In this document: piece after piece, positions 14,193 through 22,808 of the stretch
How the letters are laid out: each line of letters starts with the position of its first letter
Position numbering within the stretch: the first letter of the stretch is position 1
NCBI GenBank assembly: GCA_945861785.1
Contig: CAMAWD010000074.1
Span: 1 to 33,609 of the forward strand
From: Rhodoferax sp. OV413
GTDB taxonomy: Bacteria > Pseudomonadota > Gammaproteobacteria > Burkholderiales > Burkholderiaceae_C
DNA: 33,609 nucleotides
Reading direction: 5' to 3'
Translations under genes and position numbers: made by a program
The notes under the pieces: generated by a model
The model's database searches: none
What the model saw: only the letters and a program-made list of their open reading frames with translations
What the model was told of the DNA's origin: nothing

Positions 14193-15245
14193 ATGACCCA
14201 GATATCCCTTCGCGGACTGCACAAGAGTTTCGGCGCGACCCACGTCGTGCGCGACCTCAACCTCGACATTGCCGATCAGGAATTCCTGGTGTTGCTCGGG
14301 CCGTCGGGCTGTGGCAAGACCACCACCATGCGCATGGTCGCCGGGCTGGAGCAGGCCACCCATGGCGAGATTGCGTTCGACGGCAGGCGCGTCAACGAGG
14401 TGCCCACGCAGCAGCGCGACGTTGCGATGGTGTTCCAGAACTACGGCCTGTATCCGCACATGACCGTGGCCGAAAACATCGCCTATCCGCTCAAGCTGCG
14501 AGGTGTGAATGGCACCGAGCGACAGGCGGCTGTAAAGCGAGCCGCCGAGAGGGTCGAACTTGGCCCCTACCTGCAACGCCGCCCGCGTGAACTCTCAGGT
14601 GGTCAGCGCCAGCGGGTGGCGCTGGCGCGCAGCATCGTGCGCACGCCCAAGGTGTTCCTGATGGACGAGCCCCTCAGCAACCTGGACGCCAAGCTGCGCG
14701 TGGCGATGCGCGCCGAGATCAAGCACCTGGCCTACGAACTGCAGGTCACCACCATCTACGTGACGCACGACCAGGTCGAGGCCATGACGCTGGCCAACCG
14801 GGTGGCCATCATGAAGGACGGCGTGATCATGCAACTGGCGCCGCCCGAAGACATTTACAACGACCCGGTCAATGTGTACGTGGCAGGTTTCATCGGCAGC
14901 CCGTCCATGAACCTGATCGAGGTCAACGCCGAGCCCACGTGGGCGACCGCCGAGAACGGCGTTCGTATCCAGGTGAGCGCCCCGCGCCAGGGAGCGCTCA
15001 CCATGGGTATCCGTGCCGAAGACATGCAACTGACCAGCGCCCAGGACGCCAACTTCTCGGCCGAGCTGTTCGCCTTCGAGTTGCTGGGCGACTCCACCAT
15101 GGTCACCATCAAGTTCGGCCACACCGGCGTGGCGGTCAAGGGCGACAAGAACCTGCGCCTCAAGTTCGGCGACCGCGTGGGTGTGCGTTTCGACCCAGCC
15201 CGCCTGTACTGGTTCGACAGCAACACCGGGCTGCGCATTCGTTGA
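14193..15245 (+). CDS. Sugar ABC transporter ATPase (MalK/UgpC type)
   Basis: A 350-residue ATPase with Walker A GPSGCGKTT (36-44), Q-loop FQNYGLYPHM, signature LSGGQRQRV (134-142), Walker B VFLMDEP (154-160), D-loop SNLDAKLR and switch His in YVTHDQVEAM. After about residue 235 comes the regulatory beta-barrel domain of MalK/UgpC-type proteins (FIGSPSMNLIEV, then MGIRAEDMQL). It powers the two permeases at the inner membrane. It starts 19 bases after the second permease. ATPases of this class can sometimes serve several transporters, but the position here ties it to this one. Confidence 0.95.
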   Translation: MTQISLRGLHKSFGATHVVRDLNLDIADQEFLVLLGPSGCGKTTTMRMVAGLEQATHGEIAFDGRRVNEVPTQQRDVAMVFQNYGLYPHMTVAENIAYPLKLRGVNGTERQAAVKRAAERVELGPYLQRRPRELSGGQRQRVALARSIVRTPKVFLMDEPLSNLDAKLRVAMRAEIKHLAYELQVTTIYVTHDQVEAMTLANRVAIMKDGVIMQLAPPEDIYNDPVNVYVAGFIGSPSMNLIEVNAEPTWATAENGVRIQVSAPRQGALTMGIRAEDMQLTSAQDANFSAELFAFELLGDSTMVTIKFGHTGVAVKGDKNLRLKFGDRVGVRFDPARLYWFDSNTGLRIR

Positions 15246-15314
15246 ATGCCTGCAGTTTGCCCTGACCGCCAATGCCCACCGACGACCTTACCATCCAATT
15301 TTTCTGGAGCATCC

Positions 15315-16451
15315 ATGTTGACCGAAGAGCAAATCCGTGAACGTTTCATCCCCTTCAGCGGCCTGCGCTATACCACCGAGGCGTTCATCGACTACCGCAT
15401 CCCTGGCTGCGCACCCAAGAAGAACTATGCCTTGATAGGGCCGGGTGTTTCGCAAAACCCGAACCAGCCGGTGAGCCTGCGCGAGAAACACGGCTTTCAG
15501 CTCGGTGGTGTCGCCATGCCGCCCGGCAAACGCAACCCGCCGCACATGCATTTCACCGCCGAGGTGTTCATCTGCACCAAAGGCCACTGGGACCTGCACT
15601 GGGGGTTCAACCCCGATGTGCAGAAGGCAGGCATCGGCCCGGGGGACATCGCCAGTATGCCGACCTGGATTTACCGGGGCTTCCAGAACACCGGCGACGT
15701 CGAGGGTTTCATGTTCACCGCCCTGGGCCGCGATGACACCGGCGGCATTCTGTGGGGGCCCGACACGCTGGAGGCTGCGCGCCAGCAAGGTGTGCACCTT
15801 ACCGAAGACTACCGCATCATCGACGAGCAGCTGGGCCAGAAATGGGACGACTCCGAGCGCCGGCTGCAACCCATGACACCGGCCGAGATCGCCGCGCTGC
15901 GCAGCTGGACGCCCGAGCAGATGGGCCGGCGTGTGGTGCGATTTGCGGGGCTCGACTGGTCCGCGCGCGCGCTGCTGGACTCTGCGGTGCCCGGGTGCGG
16001 CGCGCAGATGGCGCCCGTGATCGGCCTGGGCATGACCCAGGACCGCAACCACGCGGCCCCGGTGCTCAACTCGCACGGCTTTTCGATCGAATGGCTCAAG
16101 CTGCCTGCGGGTGGTGGTGTGTCGCGCCACCGGCTGCAGGACAAGCAGGTGCTGGCCGTCTACCAGGGCGCGGTCGACATCGCGGTCGAATCGGGGAGTG
16201 CGGTCGTGCAGAGCTTGGCCCGGGGCTCGGACGAGGGTTGGGACAGTTTTGCCATGCCAGCCGATTGTTGGCGCAGCTACCGCAACCCGGGCGACACCGA
16301 CGCCGTGGTGCTGGTCATGACCCCGGGTGATGGCCGCAAGACGATCGAATGGTCGCCTGACGTGGTCGCCGCGGCGGGTGCCCTGGACCACGCCATCGAT
16401 GCCAACGGTTTTGTCGGCGCCAAGCGGTTCGTCGACCGTTCGCAGCGCTGA
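15315..16451 (+). CDS. Bicupin protein of unknown substrate
   Basis: A 378-residue protein made of two related cupin halves. PFSGLRYTTEAFIDYRIPGC (about 13-32) and RFAGLDWSARALLDSAVPGC (about 209-228) line up, as do KHGFQLGGVAMPPG and SHGFSIEWLKLPAG, so the gene arose by internal duplication. The first cupin keeps a metal-type motif, PPHMHFTAEVF, with H77, H79 and E83, but its second motif has Arg where the last His is usual (PTWIYRGFQN). The second cupin has lost most ligands (SRHRLQDKQVL) and may be structural. Possible roles are a dioxygenase, isomerase or sugar-binding protein. TGGAG stands ahead of the ATG chosen. It belongs to the ABC operon, 69 bases after the ATPase. Confidence 0.82.
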   Translation: MLTEEQIRERFIPFSGLRYTTEAFIDYRIPGCAPKKNYALIGPGVSQNPNQPVSLREKHGFQLGGVAMPPGKRNPPHMHFTAEVFICTKGHWDLHWGFNPDVQKAGIGPGDIASMPTWIYRGFQNTGDVEGFMFTALGRDDTGGILWGPDTLEAARQQGVHLTEDYRIIDEQLGQKWDDSERRLQPMTPAEIAALRSWTPEQMGRRVVRFAGLDWSARALLDSAVPGCGAQMAPVIGLGMTQDRNHAAPVLNSHGFSIEWLKLPAGGGVSRHRLQDKQVLAVYQGAVDIAVESGSAVVQSLARGSDEGWDSFAMPADCWRSYRNPGDTDAVVLVMTPGDGRKTIEWSPDVVAAAGALDHAIDANGFVGAKRFVDRSQR

Positions 16452-16493
16452 GCGCAGATCTATCCCTTTTTTTTGCAAAGTCTGGAGACACAC

Positions 16494-17660
16494 ATGGCAC
16501 AACGCATTCTTACCACCCACGTCGGCAGCCTGCCCCGCCCCGAACATGTGGTGACCCAGCTGTTCGCGCAGGACAGCGGCCTGAACTACGACGCTGCCGA
16601 GTTCGATCGGGTCATGGCCGCCCAGGTGGCCGACGTGGTGGCACGCCAGGCCGGTTCGCATGTCGATGTGGTGAGTGACGGCGAGATGAGCAAGATCTCC
16701 TACGCCACCTACATCCGGCACCGCCTGACCGGCTTCGAACTCGGTGAGATGCCGCGCGCCGTGCCGCGGGATCTGGACGACTTCCCCGACTTCAAGGAAC
16801 GCCTGGCCAAACTCGGCGCCACGCCCAAATACCACCGCCCGATCTGCACCGGGCCGATCGCCGTGAAAGACCTGAGCGGACTGCACAAGGACATCGCCAA
16901 CCTGCAGGCCGCCTGCGTGGCGGCCGCTGCCCCGGGTCTGCCTCCACTGCGCGCGTTCATGAACAGCGCTTCACCCGGTGTGATCGCCGTGTTTCAGCCC
17001 AACAAATACTACGCCAGCACCGAGTTGTACCTGCAGGCGCTGGCCGATGCGATGGCCACCGAATACGAAGCCATCCTCGCTGCCGGGCTCGACCTGCAGA
17101 TCGACGCGCCCGACCTGGCCATGGGCCGGCACATCAAGTTCCGTGATGTCGACGACACCGAGTTCCTGCGCAATGCCAACCTGCAGGTGGAGGCGCTCAA
17201 CCACGCGTTGCGCAATGTGCCGGCCGAGCGAATTCGCATGCATGTGTGCTGGGGCAACTACGAAGGCCCACACCACCACGACATCGGGCTGGAGAAGATT
17301 CTGGACGTGGTGCTCAAGGCCAAACCGGCCACGGTGCTGTTCGAAGGTGCCAACCCGCGCCACGCGCACGAGTGGGAGGTGTGGGCCAAGGCCGGCCAGG
17401 AGGGCCGCATCCCCGACAACAAGGTGCTGGCGCCGGGCGTTCTCGACACGGTGAACAACTTCATCGAGCACCCGCGCTTGGTGGCGCAACGTCTGCTGAC
17501 CTATGCCAACATCGTCGGGCGCGACCGCGTGATGGCAGCCACCGACTGCGGTTTCGGCACCTTTGCCGGTTTCGGCGCCATCCACCCGCCGATCTGTTTT
17601 GCCAAGCTTGCGAGCATGGCCGAAGGCGCCGCGATGGCCAGCAAGGAACTCTGGCCATGA
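16494..17660 (+). CDS. MetE C-terminal-like zinc methyltransferase family protein
   Basis: A 388-residue single-barrel protein related to the catalytic C-terminal half of cobalamin-independent methionine synthase. It starts ILTTHVGSLPRP, the family signature. Zinc ligands are visible: H250 and C252 in MHVCWGNYEGPH, E284 in LFEGANPRH and C352 in ATDCGFGTF. It lacks the N-terminal half of MetE, which binds folate, so it is unlikely to be a complete methionine synthase. Relatives include epoxyalkane:coenzyme M transferase and many uncharacterised proteins in catabolic operons, which activate a thiolate for alkyl transfer. In this sugar-uptake operon it may act on a methylated or otherwise substituted substrate (inference). 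GGAG precedes the chosen ATG, and its stop overlaps the aldolase start. Confidence 0.87.
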   Translation: MAQRILTTHVGSLPRPEHVVTQLFAQDSGLNYDAAEFDRVMAAQVADVVARQAGSHVDVVSDGEMSKISYATYIRHRLTGFELGEMPRAVPRDLDDFPDFKERLAKLGATPKYHRPICTGPIAVKDLSGLHKDIANLQAACVAAAAPGLPPLRAFMNSASPGVIAVFQPNKYYASTELYLQALADAMATEYEAILAAGLDLQIDAPDLAMGRHIKFRDVDDTEFLRNANLQVEALNHALRNVPAERIRMHVCWGNYEGPHHHDIGLEKILDVVLKAKPATVLFEGANPRHAHEWEVWAKAGQEGRIPDNKVLAPGVLDTVNNFIEHPRLVAQRLLTYANIVGRDRVMAATDCGFGTFAGFGAIHPPICFAKLASMAEGAAMASKELWP

Positions 17661-18469
17661 TGGTGCAGCCCGACCACAACCGCCCGCTCGACACACGCCT
17701 GGCGGAGATGCTGCGCAGCGGCAAGCGCCTGCGCGGCATTTTCAACGGCATCCCGTCGCCAGCCATTGTGGAAATGTGCGCCTATGCCGGTTTCGACTTC
17801 CTGATCGTGGACAACGAGCACGGCAGCGCCAGCCTGGAGACGACCGAGAACCTGTTGCGCGCGGCGCGTGCCAGCAACCTGCCAGCGATCGTGCGGTGCC
17901 TGGAGCACGACATCACGCGCACGCTGGACATCGGCGCTGCTGGTGTGCAAATACCGATGGTCAACACCGCCGCACACGCCCGCGCGCTGGTCCAACGCGT
18001 GAAGTACCCCTTGCCGAGTGGTGCCAGCGGCATCAGCGGCGAGCGGGGCAGTGCGTTTTCCACCCGTGCTGCCGGCTACGGCGCCTTTGGCGGGCCAGCG
18101 CACACCAAAGCCAGCAACGAAGGCACCGTGCTGGTGGTGATGATCGAGACCCCTGAGGGTGTGGCCAACGCGGCCGAGATCGCCGCCGTGGACGGTGTGG
18201 ACGCCGTGTTTGTCGGCCCCAACGACCTGGCCCATGCCCTTGGGTGCGAGAACCGCTTTCAAGAACCGGTGGTGCAGGCGGCCATCGAGCAGGCACTGCG
18301 TGCGGTAGCGGCAGCGGGCAAGTGCCCGGGTGTGCTGGCGCTGACGCCCCAGGACGAAGACCGTTATGCAGGATGGGGCGCGCGCTACTTTGCCACCGTC
18401 AGCACCGGCATCATCACCAAGGCGCTCAAGGAGGCAGCGCAGGGCGGGCGGGCGCAACTGAATTACTGA
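17657..18469 (+). CDS. HpcH/HpaI-family class II aldolase
   Basis: A 270-residue TIM-barrel aldolase of the HpcH/HpaI/GarL family. IVDNEHGSASL holds the catalytic His (H55), VMIETPEGV the metal-binding Glu (E164) and FVGPNDLAHALG the metal-binding Asp (D190). The usual R-rich phosphate/carboxylate loop is partly different (VRCLEHDITR), and ISGERGSAFSTRAAGYG matches the family's GxRG segment. Enzymes of this family split 2-keto-3-deoxy or 4-hydroxy-2-oxo acids into pyruvate and an aldehyde. ATGATG at 17657 gives two possible starts one codon apart; the first overlaps the preceding TGA (ATGA). As last gene of the operon it probably performs the final C-C cleavage. Confidence 0.9.
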   Translation: MMVQPDHNRPLDTRLAEMLRSGKRLRGIFNGIPSPAIVEMCAYAGFDFLIVDNEHGSASLETTENLLRAARASNLPAIVRCLEHDITRTLDIGAAGVQIPMVNTAAHARALVQRVKYPLPSGASGISGERGSAFSTRAAGYGAFGGPAHTKASNEGTVLVVMIETPEGVANAAEIAAVDGVDAVFVGPNDLAHALGCENRFQEPVVQAAIEQALRAVAAAGKCPGVLALTPQDEDRYAGWGARYFATVSTGIITKALKEAAQGGRAQLNY

Positions 18470-18549
18470 GGTCGATTGGCGTTTGATCGCCCGAAGTCAC
18501 GGAGTTCCATTGGTCCTTGAAAAATCTCAAGCGGACTTGATTCCCCGTG

Positions 18550-18584
18550 AAAAGTCATTACTTTAATAAAAAGTCGCTACTTTT
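18550..18584. promoter_or_regulatory. Two tandem dyads ahead of the DUF4143 ATPase
   Basis: AAAAGTCATTACTTTA (18550-18565) and AAAAGTCGCTACTTTT (18569-18584) share AAAAGTCxxTACTTT, are each nearly perfect inverted repeats with 5-6-base arms and lie 19 bp apart start to start, close to two helical turns. The surrounding 18530-18609 is strikingly AT-rich for this genome and must hold the promoter; TTTAAT (18562-18567) is one possible -10. Two identical-form sites on one face suggest cooperative binding by a dimeric regulator. Confidence 0.5.
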
Positions 18585-18609
18585 CGATATTTAAGTGTAA
18601 ATTAGTCGC

Positions 18610-19743
18610 ATGAAGCGCTATCTGGATGGGCAAGTTCGTCGCGACCTGCAAAAGAAAATGCTGGTACTCACCGGCCCGCGTCAGGTTGGCAAAACCACCT
18701 TGAGCCAGCAGCTGATCGGTGAATTTCCGGGCGGGCAATACCTGAACTTCGATGTGGCGACGCACCGGGCGGTGATTCAATCCCAAAGCTGGCGCCACAG
18801 TGCGCCCTTGCTGGTGTTTGACGAAATCCACAAGATGCGGGATTGGAAAAGCTGGCTCAAGGGGGTTTATGACGGCCGCTCGCCGGGTCAGGCGGTTCTG
18901 GTCACGGGCAGCGCGCGCATGGACACGTTTCGACAGACCGGGGAGTCCCTGGCGGGACGTTATTTCAGGCTGCGCCTGCACCCGCTGTCTGTGCGCGAGT
19001 GGTGCGATGCAAGCAGCGTGTCGCCGCAGGTCGCGCTCACGCACCTGCTCTTGCGGGGCGGCTTCCCGGAGCCGGCCCTGGCCGGGAACGAGGCCGACGC
19101 CCAACGCTGGCGCGCCGACTACTTTTCCGGTCTGGTTCGGGAGGACGTACTGGAGTTTTCACGGCTGCAGGAGGTCAATGCCATGCGGCTGTTTGCCGAG
19201 ATGCTGCGCTCACGCGTGGGGTCGCCGCTGTCGCTGGCGTCATTGGCGAGAGATCTGAACTTGTCGCCGGTGACCCTGGGCAAGTATCTGGTTATTCTGG
19301 AGGCGCTGTTCATCGTGTTCGTGGTACGCCCGTGGCACCGCAACATTGCCCGCGCCACGCTGCAGTCGCCCAAGGTCTATTTTTACGACACCGGACTGGT
19401 GCTGGGCGATGAAGGCCTGCGGTTCGAGAACCTGGTGGCCTGCCACTTGCTCAAGAACGTGCAATGGCAGCAGGACACGCGCGGCGCAATGGCCGACCTG
19501 CACTACATCCGCACCAAGGATGATGCCGAAGTGGACTTCTGCCTCAGTGAAGGCGATAGCCTGACACATTTGGTGGAGTGCAAGCTGTCTGATGCCAAGC
19601 CGCATCGGGCGCTGGCCCGCTTCGCAGCGCAATGGCCGCAGGCGCACGCGATCCAGCTGGTGCGTGAATGCAAGGCCGAGGCCGACATCGGCCGCCTGCA
19701 GGTGCGGGACGCCGCCCAGTGGCTTGCGGCGCTGGAGGTTTGA
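18610..19743 (+). CDS. AAA-type ATPase with DUF4143 C-terminal domain
   Basis: A 377-residue ATPase of the AAA_14/DUF4143 family. Walker A is GPRQVGKTT (22-30), Walker B LLVFDEIH (67-74), sensor-like VLVTGSARMDTFRQTGESLAGRY follows, and the DUF4143 domain includes SLASLARDLNLSPVTLGKYL (a helix-turn-helix-like segment) and the nuclease-fold-like end DAEVDFCLSEGDSLTHLVECKLS. That last part has the D...E-x-K arrangement of PD-(D/E)XK proteins, which may be active or relict. The function of the family is not established; members are frequent in accessory regions and some have been proposed as defence or toxin-antitoxin-like modules. No Shine-Dalgarno sequence precedes the ATG. The AT-rich promoter unlike its neighbours suggests horizontal acquisition. 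Confidence 0.88.
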   Translation: MKRYLDGQVRRDLQKKMLVLTGPRQVGKTTLSQQLIGEFPGGQYLNFDVATHRAVIQSQSWRHSAPLLVFDEIHKMRDWKSWLKGVYDGRSPGQAVLVTGSARMDTFRQTGESLAGRYFRLRLHPLSVREWCDASSVSPQVALTHLLLRGGFPEPALAGNEADAQRWRADYFSGLVREDVLEFSRLQEVNAMRLFAEMLRSRVGSPLSLASLARDLNLSPVTLGKYLVILEALFIVFVVRPWHRNIARATLQSPKVYFYDTGLVLGDEGLRFENLVACHLLKNVQWQQDTRGAMADLHYIRTKDDAEVDFCLSEGDSLTHLVECKLSDAKPHRALARFAAQWPQAHAIQLVRECKAEADIGRLQVRDAAQWLAALEV

Positions 19744-20025
19744 GCGCCACGCCTCGCGTCGACCCGGGTCTTGTGAGCGGCAGCACCTGACGCGGCACCA
19801 CCGCTCGCGTGGCGCCGCCAGTACGACCGTTCGTTGCGTGTCGGCGCGTCAATCGCATCTTCTTCAGCGGATTTGAGCCGCTGGTGGGCAGTGGCCTTGT
19901 TGTCGCATGCGAACACATGCCCTCACTCTGCATGCAGGCCCATATGGGCTGATTTCACCGTTTCGTCATGGTGGCGGCGTACTATCGCTAGCAGTTCATG
20001 CACCGCGAACCGGGAGAAGCAGTTG
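19744..20025. other. Intergenic region with clustered short palindromes
   Basis: No gene is supported here. Three perfect palindromes fall within 47 bp: TCGCATGCGA (19903-19912), TGCATGCA (19929-19936) and GCCCATATGGGC (19938-19949). They lie directly upstream of a possible Pho-box promoter at 19952-19985 and may be operators, or reflect base composition in the case of the GC-rich ones. Confidence 0.4.
19952..19985 (+). promoter_or_regulatory. Pho-box-like promoter of the phosphodiesterase gene
   Basis: ATTTCAC-CGTT-TCGTCAT (19952-19969) has the 7-4-7 layout of a Pho box with TCAY cores 11 bp apart. Exactly 10 bases later comes TACTAT (19980-19985), where PhoB-dependent promoters carry their -10. 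No -35 is evident, as expected for an activated promoter. The half-sites match the E. coli consensus only in part (4 of 7 each), so this is a candidate supported mainly by spacing and by the gene it precedes. Confidence 0.4.
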
Positions 20026-21249
20026 ATGCAATTTCATTGGGCCAGATTCGCCTTGGCAGGCACCCTGTCTGTTTGTGGCGCCGAGGTGCTGGCGCAAGGC
20101 CTTGGCACGAATATCCAGCTCGGACCGCGTCCCTTCTTCCTGGTGGAGGAGATGGCAGACAGCCCGCTCAAGACCAAGTTGCAGAGTTGTTCCAACGGGC
20201 CGTTCACGAAAACCGGTTTCTCCATTGGGCACCGGGGCGCACCCCTGATGTTTCCGGAGCACACCAAGGAGTCCTACCAGGCGGCCGCCCGGATGGGCGC
20301 CGGTGTGGTGGAGTGTGACGTCACCTTCACCAAGGACAAGCAACTCGTTTGCCGCCATGCGCAGAACGACCTGCACACCACCACGAATATCCTGGCAACG
20401 CCCCTGGCCGCCAAGTGCACCAGGCCGTTCACGCCATTTGACGCCGTGAAAAAAGCCCCGGCATCCGCTGAATGCCGCACCAGCGACATCACGCTGGCCG
20501 AGTTCAAGACCTTGCGGGGCAAGATGGATGCGTTCAACCCCATGGCCGCGACGGTGGCGGAATTCATGGCCGGCACCGCGAACTGGCGCACAGACCTGTA
20601 CAGCGGCCCCACCAGCGGCACGCTGATGACGCACCAGGAAAGCATCGCGCTGTTCAAGTCGCTCGGCGTCAAAATGACACCGGAACTCAAGTCGGCCAGT
20701 GTGCCGATGCCCTTTGACGGATTCACCCAGCAAGCCTATGCGCAAAAGATGCTGGACGAATACAAGGCTGCAGGTGTGCCACCAAGCCAGGTGTTTGCGC
20801 AGTCGTTCGACAAAAACGACATTCTGTACTGGATTCGAAGTGAACCGGCGTTTGGCGCCCAGGCGGTTTTTCTGGACAGCGCAAACAGCCTGGCCGAGTT
20901 GCCGGACCTGGACAAGTTGCTGGCATACCGTAGAGACGGTATTCGCATCGTCGCCCCGCCCATCTTTGCCCTGCTTGCCACCCAAGACGGCAAACTCGTG
21001 GCTTCGAACTACGCCCGGAACGCCAAACAGGCCGGCCTCGAGATCATCACCTGGAGCCTGGAGCGCTCGGGCCTGATGGCAACCGGCAAGGGCGGGTGGT
21101 ACTACCAGGGCGTCAACCAGGCGGTGCAACGCGAGGGCGACACCATGCAGGCGCTGGACGTGCTGGCGAAGGATGTCGGTGTGCTGGGCATATTCTCCGA
21201 CTGGCCGGCCACCGTCACCTACTACGCAAACTGCATGGGGCTGAAGTAG
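20026..21249 (+). CDS. Exported glycerophosphodiester phosphodiesterase
   Basis: A 407-residue GDPD-family TIM-barrel enzyme with a signal peptide ([25 protein letters not shown], probable cleavage near 24), so it should act in the periplasm. Catalytic and calcium-site residues are visible: H69-R70 in [15 protein letters not shown]79, E97 and D99 in [11 protein letters not shown], and H111 in CRHAQND. It hydrolyses glycerophosphodiesters from phospholipids to glycerol-3-phosphate and an alcohol, supplying phosphate and carbon. An insertion-rich middle (residues about 120-215) makes it longer than cytoplasmic UgpQ (about 250) and closer to periplasmic GlpQ. The start is set by GGGAG upstream and the signal peptide. 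A Pho-box-like element suggests phosphate control. Confidence 0.9.
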   Translation: MQFHWARFALAGTLSVCGAEVLAQGLGTNIQLGPRPFFLVEEMADSPLKTKLQSCSNGPFTKTGFSIGHRGAPLMFPEHTKESYQAAARMGAGVVECDVTFTKDKQLVCRHAQNDLHTTTNILATPLAAKCTRPFTPFDAVKKAPASAECRTSDITLAEFKTLRGKMDAFNPMAATVAEFMAGTANWRTDLYSGPTSGTLMTHQESIALFKSLGVKMTPELKSASVPMPFDGFTQQAYAQKMLDEYKAAGVPPSQVFAQSFDKNDILYWIRSEPAFGAQAVFLDSANSLAELPDLDKLLAYRRDGIRIVAPPIFALLATQDGKLVASNYARNAKQAGLEIITWSLERSGLMATGKGGWYYQGVNQAVQREGDTMQALDVLAKDVGVLGIFSDWPATVTYYANCMGLK

Positions 21250-21330
21250 CCGGGGCAGGCGGCCGGGCCTGGACGGGGTGGGCACAGGCCGTTTATCCTG
21301 ACAAAATGGCGCAAAGCGAAGGGCAGACCC

Positions 21331-22173
21331 ATGACACCCGAACTCTCCCAAAAGCTGGCTGCCGCGGTAGATGCGATGCCCGCATTTCCCAAGAGCGTGC
21401 AGAAGATCCTCGAACTGACACGCGACGTCAATTGTTCGCCCAAGGACCTGGTGCAGGTGATCGACCACGACCCGGTCGTGATGGTCAAGATCCTCAAAGT
21501 CGTCAATTCCGCGTATTACGCTTTGCCACGCAAGATCACATCGATGAACCACGCGGTGGTGCATCTGGGGTTCAACCCGATCAAGAACCTGGCGCTGAGT
21601 ATTGCCGCGATCGGCATGTTGCCGGCGTCCAACGCAGCCGGATTCGACTCGCAGCAATACCTGCTGCATTCCCTGTCCACGGCAGGGCTGGCCAAAAAAT
21701 TGGCGTTGCGGCTCGACGATGCCGACCCGATGGACTGTTTCATTGCCGGCTTGTTGCACGACTTCGGCAAGGCGGTCTTTGCCCAGTTCCTGCCGGCGGA
21801 GTTTCGCCAGGCCTTGGAGCGTTGCAAGTCGGATGGCAGTTCGTTGCACCTGGCCCTGCGCGAGGGGATCGGCGTGGACCACGCGGTGGTGGGTGCCATG
21901 CTGGTCGAAAAATGGCGTTTCGCCCCGGTGCTGGTGGAGTCCATACGCAACCAGTTCGGCGACGACCTGAAAGACACCGAGATGGTGGCCAGTGTGTTTG
22001 CTGCCAACCAGATCAGCAAGAAGATGGAGTTCGGGTTCGCGGGCAACCCCCATGTGGACGCCTTGTCGCCTGCGATGGCGAAACGCCTGGGGGGTGATCT
22101 GGACCAGGTGATCGCGTCGCTGGGTGACCTGACTCCGCTTTTTGAAGAAGCCAAGGTTTTCGCGAAACTGTGA
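21331..22173 (+). CDS. HDOD-domain signalling protein
   Basis: A 280-residue protein consisting of one HDOD domain. LPAFPKSV-type start (AMPAFPKSVQKILEL), then DHDPVVMVKILKVVNSAYYAL, HAVVHLGFNPIKNLALS and CFIAGLLHDFGKAVFAQFL are the consecutive family motifs. The HD pair is present (LLHDFG), unlike many HDOD proteins that have lost it, but no GYP motif is present, so cyclic-di-GMP hydrolysis is not predicted. HDOD proteins act as adaptors in motility and chemotaxis-type signalling and stress responses. No effector or receiver domain is fused. It stands alone, 81 bases after the phosphodiesterase. Confidence 0.9.
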   Translation: MTPELSQKLAAAVDAMPAFPKSVQKILELTRDVNCSPKDLVQVIDHDPVVMVKILKVVNSAYYALPRKITSMNHAVVHLGFNPIKNLALSIAAIGMLPASNAAGFDSQQYLLHSLSTAGLAKKLALRLDDADPMDCFIAGLLHDFGKAVFAQFLPAEFRQALERCKSDGSSLHLALREGIGVDHAVVGAMLVEKWRFAPVLVESIRNQFGDDLKDTEMVASVFAANQISKKMEFGFAGNPHVDALSPAMAKRLGGDLDQVIASLGDLTPLFEEAKVFAKL

Positions 22174-22303
22174 GCTTCTAAGTACTTTCCCTAGGACGTT
22201 GAAATCCCCAGAACTTTTCGGGAATTGGCCGCCTCTATCTCCCGTCAGTTTTGATCTGTGGCCATTTTTTCAGTCAGCATCCTCAACCCACCTGGAAATT
22301 CCC

Positions 22304-22756
22304 ATGAAACTTGTCGCCTCCCTCGCGCTTGCTGCCGTTGCTGTCACCCTGACCCTGCCGGCCCATGCCCAGTTTGCCAAACCCGAAGACGCCATCAAAT
22401 ACCGCAAGTCGGCACTCACCGTGATGGCTGCGCATTTCGGGCGCGTGGGTGCCATGGCCAACGGGCGTGTGCCGTTCGATGCTGCCGCCATTGCCAGCAA
22501 TGCGGCAATTGCCGAGTCCATGTCCAAGCTGCCCTGGGCCGCCTTTGTGGACGGTTCCGGCGCCGGCGACACCAAGGCCAAAGCCGAGATCTGGAGCGAC
22601 AATGCCAAATTCAAGGCTGCCTCCGAAAAGATGCAGGCTGAAATGGGCAAACTCGCGGCTGCGGCAAAGGGTGGCAATATCGACACCATCAAGGCGGCAT
22701 TCGGCCCGGTAGGCGGCGCGTGCAAGGCCTGCCACGACGATTTCCGCAAGGAATAA
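22304..22756 (+). CDS. Cytochrome c'
   Basis: A 150-residue periplasmic haem protein. MKLVASLALAAVAVTLTLPAHAQF is a Sec signal peptide with AxA cleavage at about 22. The mature four-helix bundle of about 128 residues (KPEDAIKYRKSALTVMAAHFGRVGAMA onward) ends with the haem-binding motif CKACH (140-144) followed by DDFRKE, the C-terminal position that defines class II cytochrome c'. These proteins bind nitric oxide and may protect against nitrosative stress. The start is chosen for its signal peptide; upstream in-frame codons to 22142 lie in the AT-richer intergenic stretch. A hairpin terminator follows at 22809. Confidence 0.94.
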   Translation: MKLVASLALAAVAVTLTLPAHAQFAKPEDAIKYRKSALTVMAAHFGRVGAMANGRVPFDAAAIASNAAIAESMSKLPWAAFVDGSGAGDTKAKAEIWSDNAKFKAASEKMQAEMGKLAAAAKGGNIDTIKAAFGPVGGACKACHDDFRKE

Positions 22757-22808
22757 CCCCAGGCCTTCGCCTGAAGTGCGAAGTCGGTTTCTGCTGTCAC
22801 ACACCAAG

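Noticed and set aside
12386-14269. 627-codon minus-strand open frame opposite the permease genes
   Set aside because: It is Arg/His/Gln/Asp-rich mirror sequence of two clear permeases and carries no recognisable domain; open antisense frames are common in GC-rich DNA.
16462-16474. Run of eight T at 16467-16474 between bicupin and MetE-like genes as a terminator
   Set aside because: The sequence before it forms only a weak 4-bp hairpin, and the following gene has its ribosome site right after, so it is more likely just part of the operon spacer.
15288-16886. 532-codon minus-strand frame opposite the bicupin and MetE-like genes
   Set aside because: No domain is recognisable and it crosses two well supported genes.
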